A stretch of DNA of 64,000 bases from Lantana camara (GCA_037501455.1 CM074865.1:51726501-51790500), one strand, 5' to 3'; shown: positions 35,541 through 48,491, numbered from the stretch's first letter. Notes: generated by a model from the letters alone, not told the origin. Made by a program: numbers and translations.

Positions 35541-36389
35541 ATCTTCCCCCCTTAAAAGGAATCTGTCCTCAGATTCCACAACCGTTCCTGGGACAACTTA
35601 GGGTGATATTTTTGTATCTTTCTTAGGTTCCCACATTATTTTCCCAATTTAGTGTCCTTCCATTGTGACCTTTATTAGGAGAAATTCCAATTTCTCAACC
35701 CAGCTAACTCCCTTTCTAAAACTCTTATCGAAAGTCTAATAAACATCCCTCCACCAGGTCCTTCAGACTCTTTATCATCCTTAGTGACTATCCATCTGTC
35801 TGAGGGTTCTATTGTTGTGATAAAGTCTAAGTTTGTTCCCATAACTTTTGAATACTCTACCAAAATTTTGACGTGAACTTTTGATCCCTATCAAACGCTA
35901 TATAAGATGGTGCCCCATGAGAGTTCACATTTTCCTCCTCAATACTGTTTTGCCAAAGAGTTTTCCTTATTCTCTGTCTTAACTGGCAAGAAGGCTGCTG
36001 ATTTAATCACTCTTTAAACTATGATCCTTACACTGTTCTGTCCTCCTCCGTCTTACGGTAAGCTGGTGACAAAGTCCATAGTTATTTAATCTATCTCCAA
36101 GTACGAATTGGTAGGGTTTACAACTTTTCGCTTGGTTTTGGACGTTTTGCTTTAACCTCATTCAGTTGTGATAAAATACCAATTTAGCCAATCTAGCTTT
36201 CAGACTTAGAGTATCAGTTACCACGTTAGTTTCTCCGGATGATACTGGATTAGACCTCTTGAGTGAACAGATACCATAAGCTCTTTGGATCCGTGAAAAC
36301 TTCATGTATAACCAAATAAAGATAATTCTTCCACTTGATCAGGACAAAAACCATGGCTGATAACTCCAAATCATGTGTAGGGTAGTTGA
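35541..36389 (-). pseudogene. pol: Gypsy pol remnant of element D (RNase H and integrase pieces)
   Basis: On the minus strand just left of the breakpoint the reading is [14 protein letters not shown] then a degraded ...[19 protein letters not shown], the RNase H segment. Nearer the LTR, 35675-35863 encodes MGTNLDFITTIEPSDRW, a frameshifted version of the integrase core motif around PQTDG. Many stops and deletions occur; the span (about 0.85 kb) is far shorter than the ~2.3 kb expected from RNase H to the end of integrase. It starts beside the polypurine tract of the 3' LTR. It is cut at 36389 by a copia LTR. Confidence 0.75.
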
Positions 36390-37198
36390 TGTTGGAAAAC
36401 AGGAATCAGAAGGCAGCGGAAATTTAAAAATTTTTCCAACAAAAGGATCTTGGACTCGCAATCGTGTATCCAAATTCGTAGAGATCAAGAAACTCACTTG
36501 GGTAGTAGCTTTCTTGACATGTTTTGAGCCGCCCTCAAACGCGCTTCATGCGGTAATGGCAACCCGTTCCTCGAAAGTCTCTTTCTACTTCAGAATCCAT
36601 TGTAGGGATAGCAATCCACACCAACCTAGATTCAAATCATGTTAGGGAAGTTCTTAACAATATAACATAAAGAAAGAAACATGAAACGAGAAAAGCATGA
36701 TTGAAACTCCCTTCGAAAACCAGTTTTGCGAAAGTAGAAAACTGCCAGTCACAAAACCCTCGTGAAAAAATTCATCCTTCAGGATATGGACGTACGGTTT
36801 TCGCCATCTTCTTTGGTTCGATTTTTTCACTCGTTTCACGTTGGGTTCAGAATCGTTTCATTATCCCTTCTGATCGTTTTGCTTGATCCCCACTTTTTGG
36901 TAAAGCTCGAATCTTCAAAACTTCTAACTTGAAGCTCTCTAGAGATAGTCCACCAACTTGACTACAATCTAACTAGTAAGGATGCTAGTTCTCTAGTTAG
37001 TGTTTAGGCTTAACCTAGGATTTTTATTTATCTTGGAGAAAGGATGGTGTTCAACACATGAACCAAAAGAATTCTCAATTAGCTCTAAAGGGGAGCATGA
37101 GCTCCCCTATATATAGGTAAGGGAGAGGGACGCCCGAACCTATTCCTTGTTGGGCAAGGATTTGGTCCCTCTCTCTCCTATTACTTGATCATCAAGTA
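36390..37198 (-). repeat. Copia LTR fragment, minus orientation, inside element D
   Basis: It starts TGTTGGAAAACAGG and aligns with the start of the solo LTR at 14731 (AATCAGAAGGCAGCGG, GACTCGCAATCGTG, CTAACTAGTAAGGATGCTAG). It ends at CTTGATCATCAAGTA. It contains roughly 330 bp more than the solo copy in its first part. Its orientation is opposite to the copia internal region and LTR that follow, so this is not a simple 5' LTR. Confidence 0.82.
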
Positions 37199-40100
37199 AT
37201 AAAATAGAGATAGGGCTCGTATTTTGTTACCGCTTTCCCTTATGTGATTTAAACTGTTTATGTGGCATGTATGTTAGAACTTGTGATTGTGGAGTGGCTC
37301 CCACATATCACGCATAAGATAGGTAGAACCCATGATCATTAGATGTTAGTATCATGCTAGGACATGTTATCTGTTTATGTGCTTGTTTGAAATGCATTTA
37401 AGAGTACTTGCATTAATCAAGACTAATAAAATTGGATAACATATATGTCGGTGAGGTCGAACTGGACAACTCTCCGGTTGATTCGAAAATTCCCATTAAA
37501 TATTAAGCTAATTTCGAAAAAATAGGTATTTAATTCGAGATGCAAATTTTGAATTAAATTCCTAGCATTCCATCAATAGGTTTTAAGTTTAGTAAGTGAA
37601 GCTAGTTATTGTCCGCGAGTCGTTCGAACTAAGTTTTGATCATGATCTTATGATTGATGGTAGCTTAATGCCTAAGTAAGTATGGATGTCCCACGACTCG
37701 TGGGTCCTTATTGAAAGATGGGTGATGCAAAAACCAATTACTAAGAGTTCTAAAGGTATTAGAATTGGTAAGTTGTAGGGTTCTTACTTAGAATGTCCGC
37801 GAGTCGTGGGTTCGAGGTACAATGCCTAGGATCTTAGTACCCATTAGGAAACGTGTTCCTCTTAGATCTTTGGGAATTCTAGATCTTTGAAAAACAGTGG
37901 GAGCTACATTAGATTAAAGACCTTATCTTTTGTATATCGTTATAATTCAGCATGCTCACATTTTCTCTGCTTAGCATTTAGGTTGTAGTTCTGTGATTCT
38001 CTACAATATGAAATGTAAACCCATTCGTATCCATCCTTAAGTCAAAAGAGTTGACTAAGTCCTAATTAACTCTAATTGGCTTCGGACCCTAAAATTCGTT
38101 TTAGATTCCGAATAGAGAAAGGTGTTCTCTAAAGGGCGAAGTTTTCAATTGTGAAAATTTGACCCGGGCCAAAAGAGAAGCAATTTGAGGTGAATGGATT
38201 TCTCCAAACCACTTAAGAGCAATTGAACCACCTCATAAAAATGTTACAAGGTATAACATTATGGAATTGTTCAAATATTCCAAATGAGGAGACAAGTGCA
38301 CACGAACAAGGTCTAAAGATCTTATTTGAAGATCTTATGGTCTCGATCATTAACTGAGAAAAGAGTTCTCAATGCACTGATTGCTTACATTGCTTCCGCC
38401 AAACCCTTTATGCTGAGCTAGAAATGATGCTAATGTAGCATAGTTAATCATTTAGTTGATAATGGTTGAGAGCATCCTTAAGAAAGAATAAAAGGTTGTG
38501 ATGGTCAATTCTTCTTCTAGACTTACTAAGTTAAAGGCTTGAAGGCCTAAAGAAGAAGAAACCCTTAAGAGCCCAATGGAGGGGCATGTAAGGGGTACAC
38601 CTAGAAGACACTAGAAATCAAATAGGACGTTTGCTTCTATGGTAGCAAATAAGGACTTTGGAAGGGAACTGCAAAGAGTATGAGTACTATGAAATGTTAC
38701 CTCGTTTAGTAATTCAACTAGGAATAGAATTCACAAATCTTGAGTCAATTCTGCATAATCCGTTGTCTAAAGACTCAAGGCACTAATGTTCTGAACATAC
38801 AACGAGATAACAAAAGTAAGTGAGATGACAAAGCTTCGAATTACTTTTGAACGTTGAGATATAAAAGGATTAGCAAGTCGGACACCTTAGGATCATTCTA
38901 TGAAAATAAACCTATAGAGTTGACTTCCTGTGAATCCTGTCTTGAGGGAAGCGTTCCTGAATCCCGTTTATAAGAAACGTGAAACGTTCCAAGATTATAA
39001 TGGATTTCGATCCATGCTGATGAGTGTAAGATGCTTAATGTAAGCACTAGATACAATCGTCAGTTTAATCATTATGAATGAATGTACTTGTTGAAGTACA
39101 AATTCGAAACTTATATGAAATTCTTAGAATTTCAAAAGGAGGTTAGGAACCGAAGTATTCATAAGTTATAGGTAAATCGATATGATCGAGATGGCCAATA
39201 TCTTAGCAACTAATTCCTTAGTCATCTTAGAGATAATAGCATTATCTCTCAGTAAACTAATTCGAGAACACCTTACTGTTTCCGAATGAGGGAATGAAAC
39301 CTAATAGGATATGGTACATTCCATAGTAAGCTTTAATGACTTATAATCATTCTAGGAATAAACTCCTAGAATATGCAGTTAGAGATTTTGAATTTAATAC
39401 CTTCCAAACTCAGTCCTTTAGTTGCACTATGCAATGTGGCATACTAAATTCCCTAATTATTCTTATCCAAGAATTTAATGGAATCATCTTAAGTGAAGAG
39501 GATAGTGGGAGATAAGCTTAAAACGAGTTCAAGTTTATACAACAATATAGGATATCGTTTCTGCGATTCCCTTGGACAAAGGTTGTTTTTCTCAAGGAAT
39601 GTACCTTTCTTAAGGAATCGTTCCTATAGAAGAAGAATGGCAAGCAAGCAGACCTCAAAGAAATTTGAGGATAAATATCCACGCCACATATAGAAGAAAC
39701 AAGCCCATCTGATAGAACTTAGCCAAATTTTAGAGTATGTACACGTGTGTAACCCTTCTCTTAAGATGCGTTTAGAACGCGTTCCTAGATAGCCAAGGAA
39801 TTACTTGAAGAGGAGACACTGTCAGATTTGGAATCTGAGTAGTGTAAGCAAGCCTTGAAATCCAATATGGATTCCATATACTCAAACCAAGTTTTGACCT
39901 TGGTTGATTCACCTGATAGGATCAAGCTCGTGGAGCTTCGAGTGAATGAAAGCATTACAACCTTCTTGACGGTTAAAATGCAAAAGTCCATTTGGATTGT
40001 GTTTACCGCATCCTCATATTCTGACTATGAGATATGATAAATGAATATGAGAACTATCTTGTTCAATATGAGATTGAAAGAGACTGAAATAAGGTATTTC

Positions 40101-41261
40101 TATAAGTCTCATATTCAGTGGGAGTAGGCATAAGGTATGCAAATCCCTAAAGTCAATCTGTGGATTGATAAAGGCTTCTAGGAGTTAGACAATTCGATTC
40201 CTTAGGATAGTCAAATCGTTTGATACGGATGGAAGTCGAATAAGTCTTCAAAGTGTACATATGAAAGTTAGTGATGTAAGAGTCAATTTTTGGTTCTTTA
40301 GAAAACGACATCCTTCTCATTAGGAATGTCAAGGATGATGTGAAAGTTACCAATTCATGTTTAAGAAACAATTTGACATGAAAGATCTTAGTGATTATCC
40401 TAAATTCTCGACGTTCAGATCTATAGAAGATAGATCTAAGAGCATAAATGGATTATCACAAAATGAGTACATAACCACGGTACTAAAAGGAGTTTAGTAT
40501 GGACAATGGAACATCTCTTTTGAAGAGTATGTGTCCTAAGATAACTTTAAGAAAGTTAGAATGTCCAAAATCCCTTTAAGTGAAAGGGTGCATAATGTAT
40601 AAAAGGTTATGTACTAAATTAGATATGGCGCAACACTAAGCGTAGTAGGCCGAATCTAATATGACCTCAGAGAAGGTCATTAGATCTCTGTAAAGGATGT
40701 CCTCAGAGTACTTAAGAAGAAATGAGGATATGTACTAGTTTACAGAGCCCAATAGATCTTATCATTGAAAGGACATTTTGATGTAATTGTTGCATCAAAC
40801 ATAGATGATTGTAAATCATTTAAAGGATACAACTTCTACCAGAATGGTAATGCAATGTGTTTGAAAGGGGTTCCAAGGTCGGACATTGCAAAACTCGACT
40901 ATGGTAGTTGAGAACTTAGTCGTATTATATAACGCTAAGTTAAGTGTTTGGGTAAGAAACTCCATCTAACTGGTTAGATGAAGTTCCTAGCATGAAACAA
41001 CTCCTTTATCATATTGTATGATAAAATGGATGGTTGCTCAAGTAAGAGAACCAAGACCTCACCAAGAGACTGAACACGTGATTACGAATCACTTTGTAAG
41101 GAAAAGGTGTTTCCTAAGAGATGTGTAAACAAGAGGGTCACATCAGCAGAGAATATAGCAGATCCACTTTGGAAACGCCCAAAGTCAATAGGCTCTCAAA
41201 GTGCATCTTGAGAAGATGGGACTTAGAGTACCTAAATGGCTTTTACGGGCAAGTGGGAGAT
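37199..41261 (+). pseudogene. Highly decayed copia internal region (gag-pol remnants)
   Basis: There is no long open frame. Recognisable pieces run in copia order on the plus strand. A gag-like stretch lies around 38180-38400. RT entry sequence ALKSNMDSIYSNQVLTLVD lies near 39856-39910, matching MKSKMDSKYSNQVWTLID in element K. An RT segment like NQFDMKDLSDY occurs at about 40365-40400. An RNase H tail like ASAENIADPL lies near 41145-41175. A polypurine tract AAGTGGGAGA (41251-41260) precedes the LTR at 41262. Identity to element K is low with many indels, so this is an old copy. The stretch 37199-38150 holds nothing further I can identify. Confidence 0.75.
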
Positions 41262-42365
41262 TGTTAGGAATAGTGCCCTAGAAAGCCGATTCAACGTAAT
41301 CTGCTTTGGGACTTTTCTTGTATCACAGACAATCTTTGAATAATATAGGATTGATCGTAGGCAAACACTTCCTTATTTGCCAATACGTGTTTTGTGTGTT
41401 TCCATTACGTGCGCATGTATGAGAACTCCTCTAATCCTAATGACTTTAGGACTCTACCATTTAGGTGAAATGGTTCATGAAACGAGCCCTATATCACATA
41501 AGTCATGATTAGTAAAATACTCCCAGCCGATGAGTCCTACTGACAGTGGGAGTGTCAACCTGACTCCTCTAAGGCTTGCTTGTGGGACCACGCCCTTAAG
41601 AAGGACCACCTTGTTTCATGGAGGTGCAAAGTGTATAGTTTATATGTGCGTGATACATGAGGGTGCTTACTTCAATAAGTAAGTTCACTGAGGTGCCCCG
41701 TGTGAGAAGATTCCCAAATGGGAAAGGAAGTTTCTATTTCAGGAAATGGAAACTTCCAGATTAGGAAATATCTCACGAGTCATTGATGTGATTAATTGAT
41801 CCTTAGACTTGAGCTTCCTTGTCACTTTATGAGTTAACTCTGTAGTCTTAGGTATAAGCTTTAAAGGGTGTCGCCTTAGACAACTGATTCAAGGCTTATG
41901 CTGGGGCTGCACAAGTGATTCATGAAAATGAATGAGAATCAAGAAAGGACCTACACTTGTATTTGCAAGGTGATCTCTTATTGTGTAAGTCATTCATATG
42001 CCATATGGAGTCCTTGGCCAAGGCAGTAGATCAAGACATCAAGAAAAGGGTTTCTTGGATTGAGACCAAATGGATATGAAATGCATATCTTGGTTGAGAG
42101 ATAGTAAGTAGGAGGATTGTATCTCACATGAATCAATGACTTAAAGGTTTTGTCGAATCCGAACATTCCAATTCAGCTAGGGGTTAAACACCTGTTGCTA
42201 GACTATGGTCGTTTAATCTGTGGACTGATTAATTAATTAGTGAATTAATTAATTAGGGTCACTGCTAATTGAATTGAGAACCTAGAGGGTCACACACAAC
42301 AACTTGGTTACATGAGTTGAGGCTTTAAAATGATCAAACGAGTTAATCGAGCCTAGAGGGTTCCA

Positions 42366-42433
42366 CACGTGTGAAACCACACGTGTGGCTCACGTGAGTG
42401 ACACGTGTCCTTGGGACACGTGTCCCACACGTG
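42366..42433 (+). promoter_or_regulatory. Dense CACGTG (G-box) cluster in the copia LTR
   Basis: Six CACGTG hexamers in 68 bp, alternately in CACACGTGTG, CTCACGTGAG and GACACGTGTC contexts. Two more occur in the inverted arm (about 42670-42688). They are likely bZIP/bHLH binding sites; the role is inferred. Confidence 0.65.
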
Positions 42434-42698
42434 AGAAAATATGTATATATATTAAATAATTAAATGTGTTAATTATTTAATAGACTTTGGTTTAATTTTG
42501 AATTAAAAAGAAAGTCTTATTTTGGAGAAAAATAATCTAGTTAATTAATTATGAATTAATTAATTAGATAAAATAAGTTATTTATTTTAAATAAACAAAG
42601 TATAAAATTAAACCAAAGTCTATTAAATAATTAACACATTTAATTATTTAATATATATACATATTTTCTCACGTGTGGGACACGTGTCACAAGGACAC
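42405..42698. repeat. Near-perfect inverted repeat, 95-bp arms, 104-bp spacer
   Basis: Arm 1 is 42405-42499 and arm 2 is 42604-42698. A single mismatch (TCCCAAGG expected, TCACAAGG seen near 42688) separates them. The spacer is the AT-rich LTR segment containing ATTAATTAATTATGAATTAA. Confidence 0.93.
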
Positions 42699-43112
42699 AG
42701 AGAACGACAGTTATCAATGTTCAGTATTCAAGTAATAAGTATCCAATTAGCACATAAATCACATTATATATGGGCCTTGTTGGTATCTTGAAGTGACACT
42801 AGGACTTGAAGCACGATCGGGCTAGAAGTGTAAATAGGAAATTTCCACAAGTTGGAGATGCAAGTAAGACAATGAAGGAGGTAAAAATCTCAAAATTGTA
42901 ACCTCTAATGAGCGAATGGTTTTCCAAAAGTACTGAAAGACTCAATAGAACCCAAGAATTTTGATGTTGATAATACTAGACGGTTGACTCGATTGAGAAA
43001 GGGTTTTAGTACTACAATTGTAACAAATAACATGTTGGTTGGCCGCCCCAAATAGTGATCAATCACAATTTAAGCACTAAAGACACGAGAATACTTGTGT
43101 GACTCTAAGGGG
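42699..43112 (-). other. Untranslated leader remnant of element D
   Basis: A stretch between the copia breakpoint and the PBS of D. I see no coding match in either strand. Its position fits the 5' leader of D. It contains ACATGTTGGTTGGCC and CTAATGAGCGAATGG, which I do not recognise. Confidence 0.5.
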
Positions 43113-43124
43113 GCTCTGATACCA
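43113..43124 (-). other. Primer-binding site of element D
   Basis: On the minus strand this reads TGGTATCAGAGC, 7 bp from the LTR edge at 43132. Confidence 0.93.
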
Positions 43125-43131
43125 ACTTAGC

Positions 43132-44722
43132 TATAGCACACCGAAGGGGCCACAACCCTGCACCGTCGTACCTCTCGAGTGGATAGGAGACCTAGCACCC
43201 AAAAACGCACACCGGCAAATGGACAATACACTACCGGATCAGAGTACTAGAGTGAAAATATTGCAGCGGAATTATGGATAATTTTAAAACTTTCAAAACT
43301 TATACCAGGAAACACAAGAAGCTAGTAACCAAGTACATGGCTTATACTATGATAAAGTGTTGAACGAGAGATTTCGATAGAATATCAAGGGGATTAAAAC
43401 TATTGAAAACAAGAAGCAAACGACAGAAGAGACTAAGTAAGGCCCAACCGAACGATACGATAACAAAGGTGCGTGGATTTCAAGATGACTCAAAGGACTT
43501 GAACTAAAAGCGTACAACGAAAGATCTCTTATGCTTCAAGATACCATCCATCAAGCAATCACAGGACCTGAAACCATGAGGTCAAAAAACGGGGCAGAGG
43601 TATTAGTCAAAGGGACTACGTGAGGCATAACTTTGAAACAAGATAACTACTTCGAATTGCACTTTAAAATTGAATTTCAGAACTTTTTCTTTAAAACTTT
43701 AATTCAGAACCGTACTTTAAAACATTACTTTGGAACAAGATTTCCAAGCAGGCACACAAATGCACACACATCAGAGGCTCTAGTTCATATATACTTTTAC
43801 AAAAGGGAATAGGGTATAGGGTACATTTTCCGAAAGTATGAACCAGTCTTTAAAACCAAAGTTGGCCGCAAGCTAGGCATCATCCATCGTTTACTCCTTA
43901 AAAACATTTAACAGAGTTGGTATCGAGATCCATTAGGATCCCGACAGCCATATACGTATGCACCACCCCTTCTCCCGCTTATTGTTGCGCCGAGGGAGCT
44001 ACCCTGCGGTGACTTAAACAGAACGGGAGGAATTTACCACCTCTCCCGACCTTCGATGTGGAGTAACCAACCTCCGATTAAATCATCATCAAGGTCATTA
44101 CGACGGCCAGTATCATAGTAGCCATTAGCGCACGCCTCCCTGTCTACTACTTAACCATACCGCCAGGGCCCAACATAACAGGATTTCAAAAACTTGCATT
44201 TCTGAATAACAGAAATGATTGAAGCACCTAGAGTTCAGGAACTAAACCTTTAATCAAGTTAGTATAACAGTCAACAGAACGTATATCACAAACCATTAAC
44301 TTTAAACTTGAAGTGTTATCCCAAAATGGGAAAACATTTAACCGGGAAGATAGAATCTTTGAACTCGAATAATTTGATTTAGAAATCATTTGAATACACA
44401 AGAATATTCATGGTTCCAGTTGAAATTGTTTAAACCTCACCAATAGAAATGGTATTATGCAATAATACTAGAGCCACAGCAAATCCGAACTTCACCTGTG
44501 AGTGGTGAAAGATTAAGTTTCTATCCATAAACCATATAGTCAGATAAACAAGTAGGGATGACATCAATTCATTCAATAGCACATCACGATATCATATGTA
44601 CAGGACGAAACATTTTCAAAGCATATCATATCATGTGGCGAGATTTCGTGATAATTATTCAATAATCATCTAAACATGAAGGCATAATTGGATTCATGTA
44701 ACGCAATATATAGGAGAGTAAT
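43132..44722 (-). repeat. 5' LTR of element D, left part
   Basis: It begins TATAGCACACCGAAGGGG (TG mutated to TA) and aligns with 31879-33500 of the partner LTR. It is interrupted at 44722 by element C. The uninterrupted partner reads GAGAGTAATACCATTT across the target. Confidence 0.9.
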
Positions 44723-47700
44723 TGTAACGCCCCTACAAGGGCATCCCACGCCTATCCCGCGCTACGGTCCTTGCTTGTATATAGAATTGCTATCCATATA
44801 CCCGCCAAGAACGAAGCAAGCGGTGACAAACGGACATCCTAGCTAGGCGGTACTAGACTCACAAAGCGGGTAAACGATCACAAGTATGCGGAAGCTTAAA
44901 TCATAACATATCAAGTGCATAAATTCATTCAACAAGGTCTAAGAGAAATATATATTCAACAAGTAGATGACCGTCACGGTCCAGCACGTAATGCTCAAAA
45001 TACGGAATGTAAAATCATCCTAGTGACCAACACGGTCCAAACTAGCATAATAACATCATACATTCTAAATCCATAAATCCAAAAACATAAGCGACATAAA
45101 TAAGAAGTATGTAAAGACACAACGAGTACAAGCTAAACTCGACACAACTCTCAAATCAAGACACCGCCTAGCAAGACTCCAAAACACGACCTGCGGACAC
45201 GAAAGGTAAATGAGGTCAGTTCAAAAGGAACCGGTGAGAAGAAGGTTACATAGTTTAAATATAAGAGGTCAATGCATGCTCAAATCAAAGGTGTTCATGA
45301 TCCGAATTCTTTTGGAAACAATGCAAGTTTTAGAAAAATCGAATCATGAACCGAAGCACCGGCTCGGCGAGTACGAGCACTCCATCCTTACTTCCCAAAC
45401 CAAAAGAAATCAAACCAATCCATCCTTACACCGTTGATGTCGAGAGTGTACAGCCCCCGAACATCGCAAAAGAACCATGGAGAAGTGGGTCCATGAAACC
45501 GACCTTCCCCCAAGCTTACCTTAACCCCGAAACCTCCTCGTAGTCTTAGCAAACTTGTCCAAAAGTGGGTAGTTCGTAAGGGTTTAACCGTCCGCCCTTG
45601 CGTTCCCGGTCTTACCACTTACTTCGCCCCGAGCGCTATCAAAAGATCCAACCGAGCAAGCGTCCTTGCAAGGTATACATAACCTCGCTACACAACTCAC
45701 ACATACGTAATATTCGAACGGAAGTCTCAAAACCATTCTGGGTATCTATCCCATATACCAAAACTTCAAGTTTTACTTGTAAACCGTTTTCCACAAGCAA
45801 ATATTCATAATACGAGCAAAGCTCACAAAACTTGGCTTATAAAGCCTAAATATACGTTTTCAAAATGGGAGTTCAAAACCAACAAATATGAAAGGCTATA
45901 GGTGTCCACAGTTTTGAAAACATTTTGCATATATATAACTCCTAACCTTTACCAAGAACTCGAAGGTCGACCTCGAGCAACGAACTACTCGGCCGGAGAC
46001 GCACCACCTAACAAGACAAACGTACTACCAAAAGTGAGACTCGACCCAAACCAAGTAAACGACGCACGGCTTAAGTAACAAGTCACTTATGAGAGTTATG
46101 TATGCTTATGGAGTCATATCATGCACTTAATGAAATGTAAGGATTAATCATGAGCATGTATAGCATGTCAAGGTCACACATAACGTAGGAAGTCATACAA
46201 GTTCAAGTAAATGTATAACTTAGCAAAATGTGACAACTTAAACTTGATCAAGGAAACAAGATCATAACAAGTGATATGCAAGAGGTTCTACCACATATAA
46301 TAAGGCCGCAACTCATTAAAGGTATTATAGGAACAAGAAAAGGACATACATGAGTCAAAACAAGCGAAACGAGTCGAGAAAACAAGGCTGGGGAAAATCC
46401 ACCCCCATGGATTTTCCTTCACAAAAATCCACCCCCGCGCATTTTCCAGAAGCTACTGCCTCAAATCCACCCCCATGGATTTTTTACACAGCAAAAATCG
46501 ACCCTAGTGGATTCTGCCCAGAACTTAAAAAAACGTGACAGCCACAACGAATTCTACGGGAATGAGTTCTAAACACCCCAAAACATGAAATTAAGATTCC
46601 AAAACCTCAATTAAGGATCATAAAACATTCATACATTATATAAGAACATAATATAAGCATAAAATCCAAGAATGGAATCATTTAAGCAAGAATTACATAT
46701 ATGCATAAAAGCTTCATAGTTCAAGCATGCTCTTCAATGGTGAATCTCTAATCCTAGCATGAATTCAACTAAAATTGATTCCAAACCTCATAACAACTCA
46801 AGCATAATCACTCTACAACACCAAGATTGCAAGAAATCAAATAAATCCTAGACATGCAAGAATTTCTTCAAATCTTCAAAAACTCAAAAATGGTGAAATC
46901 AAGAGAATAGATGGAATCCAACCTAAACATGTTTCTAGGGTCCAAATAGCGTACTTAGAACACGAATTCATCAAGAAAACATGGATTAAACTCATAAAAT
47001 TCAACCCTAGTTCATGCTTCTACCAGGAGCTTCAAGCTCAAAGCATAACCCAAGCATTTACACAAAACCTTACCTTTAGGAGCTGAGAATCAAAGAGAAT
47101 AGCTTGGTCTTGAGTCTTGGGTCTCCAACTTCAATCGCCAATCTTCTCTCTTGAAAATGGTTGAAGCTGTTCTTGAGAGAAGATGAATGGGTTGGAGAGA
47201 AAAGTGACGGAGAGAAGGGTTTGAATCTTTCAAATAACGTGAAATGGGATGTTGGGTGTTAAAATCTGATTTAGTTATTTGGGTCAGCTATTTGGGTCAC
47301 GAACCGGGCCAATTGGAGCGGGTTAGGAGTGAAATTGGGTCTCAAATTGGGTTAAATTCGGAATTGGGTTATAAGTCTTATAAAAGGTTGACTTTTCGTA
47401 GAATGGCCATAACTTCTTCTTCCGAACTCCAAATCGAGCGATTCAAAAACCCACGAACTCGTAATCGAATTATCTACTCAATTACAACAAGTTCTATACA
47501 GTTTCAGGCATAGAAAAATAAATTTACCTTTTGGTCCCTAAATTATGCTTTAATGTCCAAATAAGCACATTGTTTTGATTAAACACGAAGCAGGCCATCG
47601 AAGCCAAATGGAAGCAATACGAGCACATAATTACCATATCAAATAGTCACGTATTTCATACATGTCATATATTCCACATAAGTTCAAGCATAACGGTCAA

Positions 47701-47792
47701 TTAAGGCATATTATTCACATAATTCATGCAAGAAAAGTAAATCGTTCACTCTCGTACCAAAGCATACCTTGATCGAGAAACGGGGCGTCACA
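44723..47792 (-). repeat. 3' LTR of element C (3070 bp)
   Basis: It begins TGTAACGCCCCTAC and ends ACGGGGCGTCACA. On the minus strand a donor-like AAGGTAAGG lies near 47068-47076, about 720 bp from the LTR start. The hairpin-word tract is at 46394-46513. A GCAG|G acceptor-like site lies near 45191-45195. The CTCGGCGAGTACGAG block at 45362 is shared with other LTRs (1862, 21157). Confidence 0.95.
46394..46513 (-). repeat. Hairpin-word tract in the 3' LTR of C
   Basis: Four words in 120 bp. The perfect ones pair AAAATCCA with TGGATTTT around a CCCCCA loop (46394-46415 and about 46462). Two others are degenerate (AAAATCCACCCCCGCGCATTTT-like near 46424 and AATCGACCCTAGTGGATT near 46496). Confidence 0.9.
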
Positions 47793-48476
47793 CCCTCCCC
47801 TCCTTAAAGAAATCTGGTCCCCAGATTTACCATCGAAAAACAACTCAGGATGATATCTACGCATCTTCTCTTCCGTCTCCCAAGTTGCTTCTTCGGACTT
47901 AATATCTTTCCAAAGTACCTTAACCAATGGAATTTGTCGATTTCTCAACTCTTGAACCTTCCTATCCAAGATCTTTACCGGTTGTTGTTTAAATGTCAAG
48001 TCCAGATCCAACTGTACCTCTTCAATCGGCATAGTTTCCATCTCATCCCGAAAATACTTCCTCAATTGTGACACATGAAACACGTTATGAATTCCCGTGA
48101 GATTCGGAGGCAAATCCAAGCGATAGGCAACTTCCCCAATACGTTCCACAATCTCAAACGGACCAATGAACCTCGGATTCAACTTACCACCCTTTCCAAT
48201 TCGTGAGAAACCCTTTCTCGGTGTTGCCTTCAAGAAAACCCGATCACCCACTTCGAATTCCACGTCTTTCCTTCTCCGATCGGCATAGCTCTTTTGCCGA
48301 TCTTGTGCCGTTTTCATGTGTTGCTCAATCTTTTCCACTTTCTCAATTGCTTCCTTAATCAAATCGGGCTCGGTTCCTCTTTCCAAACTGTTTTCCTCTA
48401 TCCATCTCCATTCCTCAAGATCCCAATAAAGAGGAGACCTACACTTACGGCCATACAAAGCTTCGTACGGTGCCAT
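47724..48476 (-). pseudogene. pol: Integrase C-terminal region of element C
   Basis: 250 residues from the Met after a stop: MAPYEALYGRKCRSPLYWDL, the GPY-like DRVFLKATPRKGFSRIGKGGK, LPPNLTGIHNVFHVSQLRK and the tail KILDRKVQELRNRQIPLVKV, KSEEATWETEEKMRRYHPEL. The last part resembles chromodomain-type tails of Del/Tekay integrases (inference). The frame runs through the polypurine tract and 69 bp into the 3' LTR before stopping at 47724. The reading continues from 48492-49130 across a single stop codon, so this is one protein split by a nonsense change. Confidence 0.93.
47793..47805 (-). other. Polypurine tract of element C
   Basis: The plus-strand pyrimidine run CCCTCCCCTCCTT, a purine run on the minus strand, lies immediately next to the LTR at 47792. 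Confidence 0.92.
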
Positions 48477-48491
48477 CTTGATCGAAGATTG

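Larger units (their letters stand above)
41262..42698 (+). repeat. Copia 3' LTR ending in an inverted copy of itself
   Basis: It begins TGTTAGGAATAGTGCCCTAG after the polypurine tract and follows the copia LTR to about 42603. The sequence then turns back: 42604-42698 is the reverse complement of 42405-42499 with one mismatch. The true LTR 3' end (..TTTTCCAACA) is missing on this side. Leader sequence of element D follows at 42699. Confidence 0.85.

Noticed and set aside
42699..43112. Possible host exon between the copia breakpoint and the D primer site
   Set aside because: There is no open frame with protein-like composition. The position immediately upstream of the PBS fits element leader.
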